Assembly (NCBI RefSeq): GCF_000002425.4
Contig: NC_037254.1
Coordinates: forward strand, 17,394,001-17,458,000
Length of the DNA: 64,000 nt
From: Physcomitrium patens
Lineage: Eukaryota > Streptophyta > Bryopsida > Funariales > Funariaceae
Direction: 5' to 3'
A program made the translations under genes and the position numbers. Each line of letters opens with the position of its first letter. The first letter of the stretch is position 1. This document shows positions 11,215 to 21,656 of the stretch, piece after piece. The notes under the pieces are model-generated. The model saw nothing but the letters and a program-made list of their open reading frames with translations. It searched no databases and was not told the origin of the DNA.

Positions 11215-11478
11215 ATGGATAGCCAAGAGATAGATACTATGCCAATCAGATTATCTCAACCAACTAGCTCACAAAGGCGACCTCGAGATGAAGAACCGCC
11301 TATACTACGACAACGACGGAGGATATCGAGTAACCGATCACTGGTGATTGTATTTGAGTTCGAGCCTGCTTACGATGGTCAGCCAGAAGGCGTGTTTGCA
11401 AGACAATTTCACAATGAGGATACGGAAGTTCATACTTGGTCAGAAGTTCAAGGAGTGGGCCACTACCGTTGGCTTTAA
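11215..11478 (+). CDS. Small ORF between pol and 3' LTR, unknown function
   Basis: An open 87-codon frame begins at ATG 11215 (MDSQEIDTMPIRLSQPTSS). It has an arginine-rich stretch (RRPRDEE, then LRQRRRISSNRS) and a hydrophobic/acidic C-terminal half (LVIVFEFEPAYDG, GVGHYRWL). No signal peptide or membrane segment is apparent and I do not recognise a family. It is intact although pol upstream is riddled with stops, but it is short enough for this to be chance. A similar broken stretch lies at 3768-3950 in relic A. Confidence 0.4.
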   Translation: MDSQEIDTMPIRLSQPTSSQRRPRDEEPPILRQRRRISSNRSLVIVFEFEPAYDGQPEGVFARQFHNEDTEVHTWSEVQGVGHYRWL

Positions 11479-11604
11479 GGGCCGATGAACCACTTGCTTT
11501 GTAAACAACAGTTGGAGTTCATAGCAGACATTATACGACAGATCTTCATTTTCTTACGTTGGTACTGATTAAGAACAACATTGCTTCTCAGAGACCTCGA
11601 AGCT

Positions 11605-11618
11605 AAAGGAGGGGGTGA
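11605..11618 (+). other. Polypurine tract
   Basis: AAAGGAGGGGGTGA directly precedes the TGTTAG start of the 3' LTR, the expected primer for plus-strand DNA synthesis. A second purine run, AGAAAGGGGGAGAG, lies near 11117-11131, soon after the end of pol. Confidence 0.75.
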
Positions 11619-12041
11619 TGTTAGGGATATAGTCCTTAGAACCTTCTAGAGACAAGTTTCTAGAACCTTCTAAGAGACAAGTTTCTAGAACCTTCTAGAA
11701 GCAAGTCTCTGAAACCTTCTAAAAGCTTCTTAATTGGTAGAAGATGTTAGGGACATAGTCCTTAGAACCTTCTAGAGATAAGTTTCTAGAACCTTCTAGA
11801 AGCAAGTCTCTGGAACCTTCTAGAAGCTTCCTAGTTGGTAGAAGGTTCTTGAGAAGCTTCCTAAATAAGAGTATATATTGGAGTTGAGGCTGAAGAGTTC
11901 TTCAATCTCGACAATACATCTCTTGGAGCTCTAGCTCATCTCTCTGGTATTATTCTTATATTCATCTGATTAATCTAGTTCTTGCCAGTTCTTCTTGAAC
12001 TTCTTGTTAGATCCTAAATCTGTATTTCTGTGTCCGTGACA
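11619..12041 (+). repeat. 3' LTR with internal 126-bp partial duplication
   Basis: The LTR starts TGTTAGGGATATAG at 11619, but a second LTR start (TGTTAGGGACATAG) lies at 11745. The segment 11745-12041 is 297 bp, exactly the 5' LTR length. The extra 11619-11744 repeats the U3 start and heat-shock cluster and contains one more copy of the TTCtaGAAccTTC unit. It ends GTGACA, followed by the CATAG duplication. Confidence 0.9.
11658..11830 (+). promoter_or_regulatory. Heat-shock elements of the 3' LTR (two clusters)
   Basis: TTCtaGAAccTTC at 11658-11670 and TTCtaGAAccTTCtaGAA at 11683-11700 lie in the duplicated part. TTCtaGAAccTTCtaGAA at 11784-11801 and GAAccTTCtaGAAgcTTC at 11813-11830 lie in the regular part. 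TATA follows at 11872-11878. This end could in principle drive read-out transcription into the right flank. Confidence 0.75.
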
Positions 12042-12046
12042 CATAG
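12042..12046. repeat. Target-site duplication CATAG (right)
   Basis: Perfect repeat of 5998-6002, immediately after the 3' LTR end GTGACA. Confidence 0.9.
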
Positions 12047-13260
12047 TCGGATATCATCTTGCAAATGTCTCAAATATGAACAATTACATCATTCTTTTTA
12101 GTGAATTTATTGATAGAGATGAAATTCTTCTAAAGATTGTGAACATATAGCACATTCTTAAGATACATTGTGTTAAAAATTCCATTAATTGTAGTAGTTA
12201 TAATAATATCACTTATTCTTTGTATTCATAGAATAAAGTCATCAACAACTTTAATATTCAAGTACTTATCTTAGATTAGTTAAAAAATCTTAAATCATTG
12301 TTGCTTATTATACATGTGTTTAGTTGTACTATAGTTTGTATATTATATAGGATCATAATTGTACAAGGAATTAGTACAACTAATATAGTAGGCTTTAATC
12401 TTAGCAAATAAATTAAAATCAGAGGAATTATTACAAATAAAAGAGGTAATAACATGTGCTTGATTGTGCTTTATTTTAAATTTTTTTTATATTTTTAATA
12501 TTGCAGATGAGAATATTGATCTTTTCTATTGTATCCACTATATTGGCATCACTATTTTCATAAAAATTATTCCTATTCTAGTGACATTTCTTACCACACC
12601 TATAGTATCAAGTTTTCTTCTTAAGTTTAGCAAGCCTATTAACCTTGAGTTTGTTTTGCTCTATAGTGAGAGAAAGATAATTTTTGCTCCATAAGGAAGG
12701 ATTAGTATAGGTAAAAAAGATCTTCTCGACTTGAACATTTGTCTGTCCATTATACTCTTTAAGAACTGCTTTGAACTATACTAAATGAGATTAAAAAAGA
12801 CAAAGAGATTGTGCAACTATTGGAACAATATTCCATACTAAGAAAAAGACTTGTAGCTAGGATGAAGATAGACCTTGATCTTGCTAATTAGTTGTTACTT
12901 AGTATTTATCTAATTTAGATTAATAAGTTGTTTTGCTAACTTCTAGAAAGTACTAATATAAACCACAATTGAATCATCCTCACCAAGCATGCAACTATAA
13001 TACTTCTCCTATAAAGCTATAATACTTTTTTTAGAGTGTAAATGATGATAGATGCTGAATTGTCTATATTTTAGCAGTTGTTTGACAATTGATTACCTCT
13101 TCTTTGTGAAACTTATCAATGGATTAGAAAATAGCCATGGCCACTATCTTATCACACTTCTTCTATACTTTCTCTTCTATAATAAATATTGACGTTATTT
13201 TTTGCTTTGCTACAAAAATGATACCTAAAGATCACGAGATTGAAAGATAAAGGTCATATG
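12047..13260 (-). pseudogene. Ty1/copia relic B, right part (protease and gag side)
   Basis: Continuation of the minus-strand copia element split by the chromovirus. Order and orientation fit protease then gag towards the right, but no domain is well preserved and stops are frequent. Near 13218-13229 the plus strand reads AATGATACC, a possible reverse complement of the TGGTATC primer-site core, which would place the 5' LTR just to the right. The call rests mainly on continuity with 4777-5997. Confidence 0.45.
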
Positions 13261-14060
13261 CATTTTCCAGAGATGGAAATTGGTGCCATTATATTTTTCT
13301 ACACACCTGGAATCTCTTACTTTTATGGTCCCTGACTTTGCCATTTTAGACAAGCTTTGTGGACTAAAAAACAAACAACTAAAAAAGAGCTCTCAAAACG
13401 AAGAAGGAAATGGGCTAACTTAAACTAATACTCAACTATCAGAGATGCATAGTGACCAATTTGCACAGAAACAACTAAAATGATTCTAACCCTTGAACTA
13501 AAGATGCATATGAAAATGCACTACAAGCGCTTGGCCCATAACCTATTGGTGCAAGTATTTTCACCAGACAATGTATACACATACATCAATAATCACACAG
13601 AGATGATAATGAGGGCTTAAGCTCTGTACTACCATTACTCATGACATTACAGGGTGTAGACTGAAAGAGTCGAAAGAGAAACCAATCAAAAGAAGTAATG
13701 TATTGCTCGAAAGGTACTCCGGATGAACGAAACTCTAGACTAAACTACATTGTACTTCTTTAACAATGTAACATCAATACATTCTGCTCCTTAATCACAA
13801 TATGGAGTCATGTAACATCAATACATTCTACTCCTTAATCACATTGTGTGTGTATACAAATGTCAAAGGCCCATATTGCCAAACAATGAGTGAAGGAAGT
13901 CTATCGACAATAATTAGCATGGATCACTTTCATAGTTTTAATGGATGTAGTGTCAAACATACATATACACAAATTTTAAATCTATATAATTCTTTTTCAT
14001 CTTTGTTTATTCTATCTCTATAAGTACAAGTGCTTTTTTTCATATTTTTTTGGACACATT
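13261..14060. other. Probable LTR or flank of copia relic B, with a 44-bp tandem duplication
   Basis: No gene is seen. Slightly less AT-rich than its surroundings; it may hold the copia 5' LTR. A 44-bp unit beginning TGTAACATCAATACATTCT occurs twice in tandem, at 13767-13810 and from 13811. A 73-codon open stretch at 13802-14023 runs through this duplication and has no recognisable features. Confidence 0.35.
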
Positions 14061-15560
14061 TAACATTTGTTTTATTTAGTTAAAGCATTCAGATAACATG
14101 ATTTTGTCTACCTAATGTTTTATCCAATTTCTTTTTCGAGTGTTGAAATAATCATTATTGTTATATTTAAAAACACAACTGACAAAGTTTTCTAAAGGAT
14201 TTGTATTAGTAGAAAAAAGATTTCAGATTGGATGGTTTTATACTTATCTTCTTGATTTTTAATTTTATTTACCATTCCTATCGAGGTAGTTTTTTTTTTT
14301 CTAATTTTTTAAACTTGGGATGAATCCAACAACAACTTCAAGGGACATCACTATTCATAGCATGTAGGAAAAAATTGCATTTTTTTTCTTCAAGCTTTTG
14401 GATGATTTGTTCTAATAGTAAAAATAACAATATCAGATTTTTCAATTTCAACCAATCAAAAGATTTAAAAACTGTATTCTCTTACCTTATCCCATGAGAA
14501 TAAAGACCCTCTAAGAAACCACTTAAAAACAGGTCTTCAATGTATTTTAGTACCTATTAAAAAATTTGAAAATTTGAAGAGCAACATCAAATCCTTTGCT
14601 ATCTAGTTAGGGATTCTCAAGTCTAAACTGTTGTATGTTTAACCCAATATAGTCTTAATCTCCTTTAATTTTGGTTTATCAAATAAAATTCTTTGATATC
14701 TTTGCATCTCAAGGACTTAGTAGACTATAAAGCATGCAATTCAAAGATTATCTTTTGTTTTAATGTGCTTTTAAGTTTTGCAGAGAGATAAGATAGGACC
14801 AACAAAATTTTCAACAAGCCACTTTAAATTTTGAGTTTCAATTTTTTATTTTATACATTTTTAAAATGTAAAATTTATTTTTTAATATGCATTTAAAAGC
14901 AATGAATGCTTTGTAATCTGCAATAAAACAATGATTCAAATTTTAAAAGCACTTTGGTTTGTTGCAAATTGGAGATCATGTCATTTTCATCATCATATAG
15001 TATGTAATATTTTTGTTTAATTTTTTCTATGATTCACTCTAATAGCCTTATCTTGTGTGTGACTATATATATATATATATATATATGAATAAATAAATAA
15101 ATCATAGAAAGAATGATTTTAATATATATAAGGAGTTGTTAAAGCCACACCCTCTTGCCATCTCATGATTAACTCCATCCATCTCTATCTCTGTTCCCAA
15201 TTTCAATCCCCCATTTTCAGCCCTTGGCCTTTGTTTGCATTCCTTGTTCCCAGCCCCTGTCCCCTAATCCTAAACCCTAATGTCATTATATAAGTTAAAA
15301 TCTTAAAAAGTAATTGGTTTGCAATTGCAACAAACCTTAATCCTAAAGTCACTTATCTTCAAAGAAAAAAAATAAAAATTAAAAAAAAATCAATTATATT
15401 TAGTCATATAGACATTAATTTTAGTTATATATAAATTTAATTCGTACAAATAAAATTTAAATCTTGTTCATTTAAATCATTTACTATATATACGTGAATA
15501 GATATACTTTCTTTAAAAATACGTATTTTCCAAATAGCATGTATACTTTTTCTAGTGCCG
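14061..15560. other. AT-rich intergenic region, with (TA)n and a telo-box-like motif
   Basis: No coding signal. A TA dinucleotide run lies at 15064-15086. A short pyrimidine-rich, non-AT-rich patch at 15160-15290 ends in AAACCCTAA (15272-15280), the plant telo-box sequence, but no gene start is evident beside it. Confidence 0.5.
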
Positions 15561-16886
15561 TTTTGGTATTTGCAACATCTTTTTTTCCATTGTCTTCTTT
15601 GAATGCCACATTCAGTGGTGGGAGTGCTTTTTCCTGAACATGCAAAGGGTGCATGAGTTCGAATTATCATGTTTTCAATAGGTGTTGAACCTGGGCCCTA
15701 ATTTCAGAATATATATGTATATATATTCAGTAAGTATTACTACATCACACCTCCATGCATGTATGTACGTTCGCTCACACACATTGATTGCCCTATTACC
15801 ACGGGATCTCTCGTGTCTGAACCCCCCCCCCTCTCCGCGGGGTGGGTACCAACCAAGGAGCCTAAACCCATATTTCCCATGCCCGCCATTGTGGGGCCTA
15901 ATCCCGAGCACGTTTTGGAACCAAGCTGGGAAGTGAGAATCAATTGGTGTCATTCATTGAACACGATTTCCACGTGGAGAATGAGACAAACAAACAAACC
16001 GAACAATCATGTCCTGCTTATCAACAAAGTAAGACGCTGGAACATCGAATTCTCGTGTGTGTGTTTGAATTAGTGTTAACTTTGCTGTTCACCGCAAAAG
16101 TAAAGAGCCAGCAATGGCGCAGTAGCGAGCTAGCTAGCTAGATTCTGAGGCTAGATTCTAAGGCTGGATTCATCGTGGCCGTCAGAACCGTCTCGCGTGG
16201 AATGCGCTCTGTGGGTCTTATTGAGCCGCGCGTGAGGCTCTCGGTGCGGTCGTGGTGAGTTTCCGATTTTAATCCTCGATCAGTTTAATGCCTTAAAAAA
16301 CACCAGCTGAGTGTGTGTTGATCGCTTGCTGCGCGGCGAGGTCTTCTAGGGGGGACGAACTGCAGGAGTTGCTGGGAAGGTGTCTTTTTTCTGGATAGTT
16401 GCAGTTGGGATCCATGCGGGGACTTCGTGGTGTGTGACTGACTGGTTTTGCGTCTTAAGGTGGTTGGGACGTCCTGAAGTGCCGGGCCGGCGATTTAGAC
16501 GTCTGCATTGTGGGTACAAAGGGTGAATGCAGTCAAATCTGTTGCTGTTGCGTTGGGAGAGGCGAATTCTGGAGGTGCCGAGTGTGGGTGAATTCAGGGA
16601 CGCGGCGGAGGGTTGCGGGCGGGTCACACCATTCTGGCTGTGAACATGAGGGTTTTGTTGCTGGATTGTCTGTGTTGAATGGAAGGGTGCGGTTTCCCGA
16701 GGATTGCAGTGCTCGGGGGTCAATTACGAATTCTGCGAATGTAGTTCGATGTTTTAGATGGTGCGGGACCGAGTGGACATGAGGGGGCTGAGACGGGGGA
16801 GAGAGTGAGGTATGGCAGCCGCTGAGAGACGGTCAACGAGAGTTTGCTGTGACACGACGGTGAAGGTGAAGGTGTAGGTGGCGAGG
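15561..16886 (+). promoter_or_regulatory. CAT gene promoter and 5' leader
   Basis: Base composition rises sharply compared with the left flank, which marks the start of the gene island. A C-run lies near 15821-15831. A GTGAGT donor at 16255-16260 could start a 5'UTR intron. The leader up to the ATG at 16887 holds several upstream ATGs. The closest opens a 21-codon uORF (16812-16877) in frame with the main start and ends in TAG 9 bp before it. No clear TATA box was identified. Confidence 0.45.
16812..16877 (+). CDS. Upstream ORF in the CAT leader (21 codons)
   Basis: ATG at 16812 opens MAAAERRSTRVCC and ends in TAG at 16875-16877, 9 bp before the CAT start codon and in the same frame. If present in the mature leader it would probably reduce translation of the main frame. 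A 5'UTR intron could instead remove it. Confidence 0.3.
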   Translation: MAAAERRSTRVCCDTTVKVKV

Positions 16887-19800
16887 ATGGGAACCAAGGG
16901 GTCTTCCTCGCTGTGGAGACGGAAGCAGGTGCATCATACGCGACATGGCGACATCGAACTGGCTAAGCATCTTCGGATTGCCGACCTCGTTTCCATAGGT
17001 TTGCATTTTTCTGGATTGCTGTCTTTCTGTCTTGCTGTTTTTTCCGCCTGGATTCCTGTAGCATTTTCATTTCTTGAGACATGGACGAAGGGAACGATCA
17101 TTAGCTCTGCCAATTCTCCGAGGTTCGTATCAAAATTTCATACGTACGTGTTCGGAAAGATCACACATACTGTCTCACTTCCGTCAATTAGCTCCTAGTT
17201 CAATGATTCAGTTTGAAGTACCAGGAGTCTCAGAGATGGCAATACCTTTCGTCTCAGAGAAAACAGGCATGGGCAACACGGGAGGGACCTGTGATCGCAC
17301 TTTAACGTTTGTAGGATAATTCAACACGTTTTTAAGATTCTCCAAGAATTTTCAATTTAGAGTAGTGCTCGGAACTGGGGTTTGTCAGTCCGTTGACTTT
17401 CGTCTTTATTTTAGAGCCGGAATTGAACCACCTTCAGACTTGCTATACTTTCAACAGGGGTGAAATTGTTTACGAATTGCTTGTAGACGGTTTGTCAAGA
17501 AGAGAGGGGATTTGAAATTAGTGGCATTGCAGGGATAGGGTCAACGGTTGGCGCAGGAGTGTATGTGCTGGTGGGCACAGTAGCGAGGGAGCGTGCCGGA
17601 CCAGCTCTCACAATATCTTTTTTGATTGCGGGCATCGCTGCAGCGCTTGCTGCCCTTTGTTACGCGGAGCTATCTAGCCGATGCCCTTCTGCAGGCAGTG
17701 CTTATCATTATGCCTACACTTGTGTTGGTGAAGGGTATGTACCGAACCTTATTCAACTGGATTATAATAGTTGTCTCAAAATCTACAAGTGAAATTGTTT
17801 ATCGAAATTTGAATTTGTTGTATGAGGGATTTGAGTTAATCTACCTTTGCGCGGTGCATTTCAGAGTTGCATGGATCATTGGTTGGGGACTCATTTTGGA
17901 GTACACCGTTGGCGGTTCTACAGTAGCACGAGGAATTGCCCCCAATTTGGTACAATTTCTGCCTTCAACCCCTGGGTGTGCTTTTGATTTGCATCAACAT
18001 ACGTCACAGACATTGGCACTGTGAAATTGGAACCTGAACATGCGTTGACTGTACGAATGACAGGGCGTTTTTGTTGGAGGCGAGGAAAACTTACCATGGC
18101 TTCTGATTCGGAGAACAATTCCTTCAACAGAGATTATTGTCGATCCATGTGCTGCCTTCCTGGTGATTATTGTCACGGCTTTGCTGTGCGTGGGGATTCG
18201 GGAGGTGTGAATCCAGATCTACAATATATCATCTTTCTTGAAGTTCGTTATCTCATCGTCACCTGCGATTTGCAAATGTGAGATCCTACGGATTGATTGA
18301 TGTAGATCAAGGGTATATGTGTATTGGCAGAGCGCCAGGGTGCAAGCGGCTATGGTAGTTCTCAACGTATTAGTTCTGCTCTTTGTGGCGGGTGCTGGTT
18401 CCTATGCGGGATCCAAAAACGGATGGAAAGGTTACGAGCAACCTGATGGGTGAGCTTCTACTGGCATACGAAGCGTATTCTGTCAAATATTGCAAATCTG
18501 CTTCTGCACCTTTTGTGATCGTTTTAATTAGGGTGTAAACTTTAAAACTTAAGGGAATGTGATGCAATTGTCCTTTTTCATATTCATAGAGATTTTGGAC
18601 GTGCACTATTCATCAATGGCTTTCTCTACGTGAGTTAGTATCTGAAAGTATCAAGAATTCGTTAATTTTCTGCTGACCAGGTACATGCCATATGGAATAA
18701 ATGGAGTGCTGGGAGGTGCTGCGACACTTTTCTTTGCCTACATTGGATTCGATACTGTTGCAAGCACTGCAGAAGAGGTATACTATCTCGCTAAGAATGC
18801 ATTTCTACCTCTTTTTGTATTGGGTGCTAGAATGCATTAGGCACTGATACATGTGTATCAATGGATTTTTTTACTTGCGCTTGGCCCTTTTTCACCTATT
18901 TTGATAATTCAATTGAATGGGAAACGGCACTATTAAACGATATTGCTGTAAGAGTAAATATTCCGATTTTAACCATCTCTGACAATGTTAATACTGCGAA
19001 GAGATTTGGTTCCCGAACTATTTGTAGGTTAAGTCTGATGTGTACTTGATCCACTTCAATAAGATGGGTGGATATGTGCGTGCTGATCTTCTCACGATTA
19101 TGGCCATCTGGATGTAGCCAACGAATAAGGTCTACAATGGTTGTTTCTTGTCTCAGGTTAAGAATCCTCAGCGCGACCTCCCACTTGGCATTGCATTGGC
19201 ATTATTCATTTGTGGAGGCCTTTACATATTGGTTTCTGGCGTCATCGTGGGTCTCGTTCCCTACAATTTGATGGACCCAGACACTCCCATGTCAACTGCC
19301 TTTGCGGAAAATGGCATGCCCTGGGCCACGTATAATCTCCTATTCCAATATTTCATTACATTTTTGGGCAGAATCAAAGAGTTCTTAGAGTGGTTTGATG
19401 GTTTGATCGTAGTCATTAATAGTGTCTTCATTTATTCATCTTTTTTGTTTTTGAAGATACTTTTTCAGTTGAAAAGAAGCATATGACTGTATTTTATGTA
19501 TTGTGAAACTCTCTCAGATATGTTGTTGCAGCTGGCGCGGTTGCAGCTTTAGCCACAACTCTCATGGGTTCTTTGCTGCCTCAGGTTCGTCAATTATTTG
19601 TCTAATATGTTTGCACGGCATTTGGAGCCTGTTTGTAGTAGTTGCAGCAGTTCCTTTAGTTCAGGTTGCTCATGTTTTGTGACGTCTTCACAGTTAAAAT
19701 GTATTTTGTATACAAGCACAAGATTGTGAGGTGGATATTTTAGCGGTATTCGAGTTCTGGCCATTTTTGCTGCACACCTGTTTTGTGCTATTTGTGAACT

Positions 19801-21656
19801 CAAGGACTTCTTCCCCTAAGGCTACTGTTTGTGACCAGCCCAGAATCTTGATGGCCATGGCTCGTGACGGCCTGCTTCCACCTTTCTTCTCCACCGTTCA
19901 CCCCAAGACTTCTGTGCCAGTCAATGGCACCATATTAGCAGGTGCTGTTGCGGCAATCATGGCGTTCATGATGAACGTTGATGAACTCTCTGGCATGGTA
20001 AGGAAAATTTTTATTTGAGAAATCCCTATCGTCTAAGGGAAACAGTAGTGGAATATGATTAGTTGAGTTTACTAGTTCACAGGCATAATCTGAGTCACCC
20101 AATCGGCGTGCCTAAAATGACTCAACCTGTGTCCTTGTGATGACATTAAGTTGCACAAGTTTCAACGCTCCTTTGTGTTCATATTTTGGCAGGTCAGTGT
20201 GGGGACGTTGTTGGCGTTTACCATTGTATCGGTTTGCCTTTTAGTACTAAGATACATTCCACCGCCGGATACATCCAAGCCGGTGTTCCCTTCCCGTACG
20301 TCCGAGGGACTTCCAGTCGTGCCGAAGTCTCCTTCAAGACCGATTTTCACAAGTCAGTATCCTATTTTCTCGCCTGTACTAACAATCTTATCCGAAGCAT
20401 CCTTGCACTCATTGCCCGGACGCAGCACTTATGGAGACTATGCGTCATCAGCTAGCAGCATAGGATCACCCTTGCAAGACGAGACTGAAGAGTTGGAAGA
20501 GGAGACACGGGTTTTTGAAATACCACCGAGCTATTCTAGAGAGGACCTTCAGAATCCACTGCTGATGCTAGAGCAACCAACTAATCTATCTGGTACTTGA
20601 GATCTTTACTCACAATTAATTGTAGTTCAAGTTTTAACTCAGTCCTTACAAGAATTCTTCGGATCTATTTTAGAGATTTTTCTGGTCTGATTACAGAAGC
20701 TAGCAGGGAGGAAGGTAGGCGGCATGCAGCTGGATTGGCGATCTTGGGTGTTCTTATTGGAGTCATACTTATCAGCCTAGCCACTGCAGCTACTGCTCTT
20801 CCAGCGTATATCATTACTCATCCTAGTTCTTTCAATCACTTGAAAGGCACTTCTGCCTTGAAAGAGTCGTTTTTCAGTACGCGTTCCAGTAAGCATAACC
20901 GGTCCTGTGTTTCTCTTCGTTTATAGACTTCTTTCAAGCTTTGCGAAGTAAGCCTTTATTTTCCTGTGATTTGATTTCATGCAGGCTGTTGCGATGGGGG
21001 TTGGGGTCTTTGGGCATCCCATTGTTCATTGCCGCATCAACCATCCTCTGCCTTATCGAACAAGACGATGGTCAACATAAGTTCGGACAACCCGGAGGTG
21101 CATACTTCACCACCAAAACGAACCTACCTTTTATCTCCTACCTCATGCTCTAATCAGCCTCGCATCGCCATTCGTCCAACAACAGGGTCTCGCACAAATG
21201 GGAGCAAATTGCATCTCACCTTGTAGAGGTCAATGCCAGGCATTCGCCACATTCCTGATTCCTACTTAATGTGCAGGTTTCCACTGCCCATGGGTGCCAG
21301 CACTTCCAATTGCAAGCATTCTCGTGAATGTTTATCTGCTGATTAGTTTGGGGTACGTTTCCTGAACTCTGCTTCACCATCTGTTTCATCAAGTCCCTTT
21401 TCTTTTCATGCCCTGAGAATTGTATATCAAATAAGTCTGGCCATTGTTTTTGCATTATGGGGGTTCATGAGCCTGAACTGGTGAAGTTTCTGCTGACAGA
21501 ATTGGGACATGGTTGCGAGTCTCCGTGTGGACTGTTCTAGGTGTCCTTGTGTATATTTTCTATGGGCTGCACCACAGCCAGCTTGCTCAAGGAGTCCCAT
21601 CCAAGGCAGATCAAGCTGATAATAGGAAGTTGGCAGCCGGGAATCCACCGGTATAG
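16887..21656 (+). CDS. Cationic amino acid transporter (CAT family, APC superfamily), 14 exons
   Basis: Predicted exons: 16887-16998, 17533-17734, 17865-17949, 18064-18204, 18331-18449, 18681-18777, 19157-19329, 19518-19584, 19839-19997, 20193-20592, 20697-20805, 20985-21097, 21277-21352, 21500-21656. All introns are GT-AG and the exons total 2010 bp, an unbroken frame of 669 residues plus TAG. Motifs follow plant CATs in order: [148 protein letters not shown], and [16 protein letters not shown]. The protein should be a multi-span (about 14 TM) carrier for basic amino acids at the tonoplast or plasma membrane; its closest recalled relatives are Arabidopsis CAT2-4. Start: the ATG is preceded in frame by TAG. 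The loop in exon 10 is long and rich in Pro, Ser and Glu. Substrate and location are inferred. Confidence 0.93.

Larger units (their letters stand above)
6003..12041 (+). mobile_element. Full-length Ty3/gypsy chromovirus with LTRs and CATAG duplications
   Basis: A complete 6.04-kb LTR retrotransposon: 5' LTR 6003-6299, gag from 6580, pol (PR-RT-RNase H-IN-chromodomain) to 11050, a short extra ORF at 11215-11478, a purine tract, and 3' LTR 11619-12041. The 5-bp duplications flank it exactly. It is inserted in minus-strand copia relic B. It is now non-autonomous: gag and pol carry two frameshifts and about ten in-frame stops, most of them explicable as C-to-T or G-to-A changes. By hand count the 297-bp LTR cores differ at about 26 positions (~9%), mainly transitions. 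It is the best-preserved member of the family that supplies relics A, C, D and F. Confidence 0.95.

Noticed and set aside
15272-15280. Telo-box motif AAACCCTAA
   Set aside because: Nine bases occur by chance at this density, and it is 1.6 kb from the nearest start codon, so it is not called as a regulatory site.
15675-15953. Overlapping open stretches on both strands near 15675-16073
   Set aside because: They overlap in several frames, cross a C-run and a TA-rich near-palindrome, and show no domain. Openness follows from the local GC-rich composition.
16346-16723. 125-codon open stretch on the minus strand in the CAT leader
   Set aside because: Antisense to the GC-rich leader, with no family features; several frames are open here by composition.
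20806-20984. Alternative end of CAT exon 11 at the GTAAGC near 20893
   Set aside because: That donor puts exon 12 out of frame. The GTATAT donor at 20806 keeps the frame and restores the alignment of the two last membrane helices with plant CATs.
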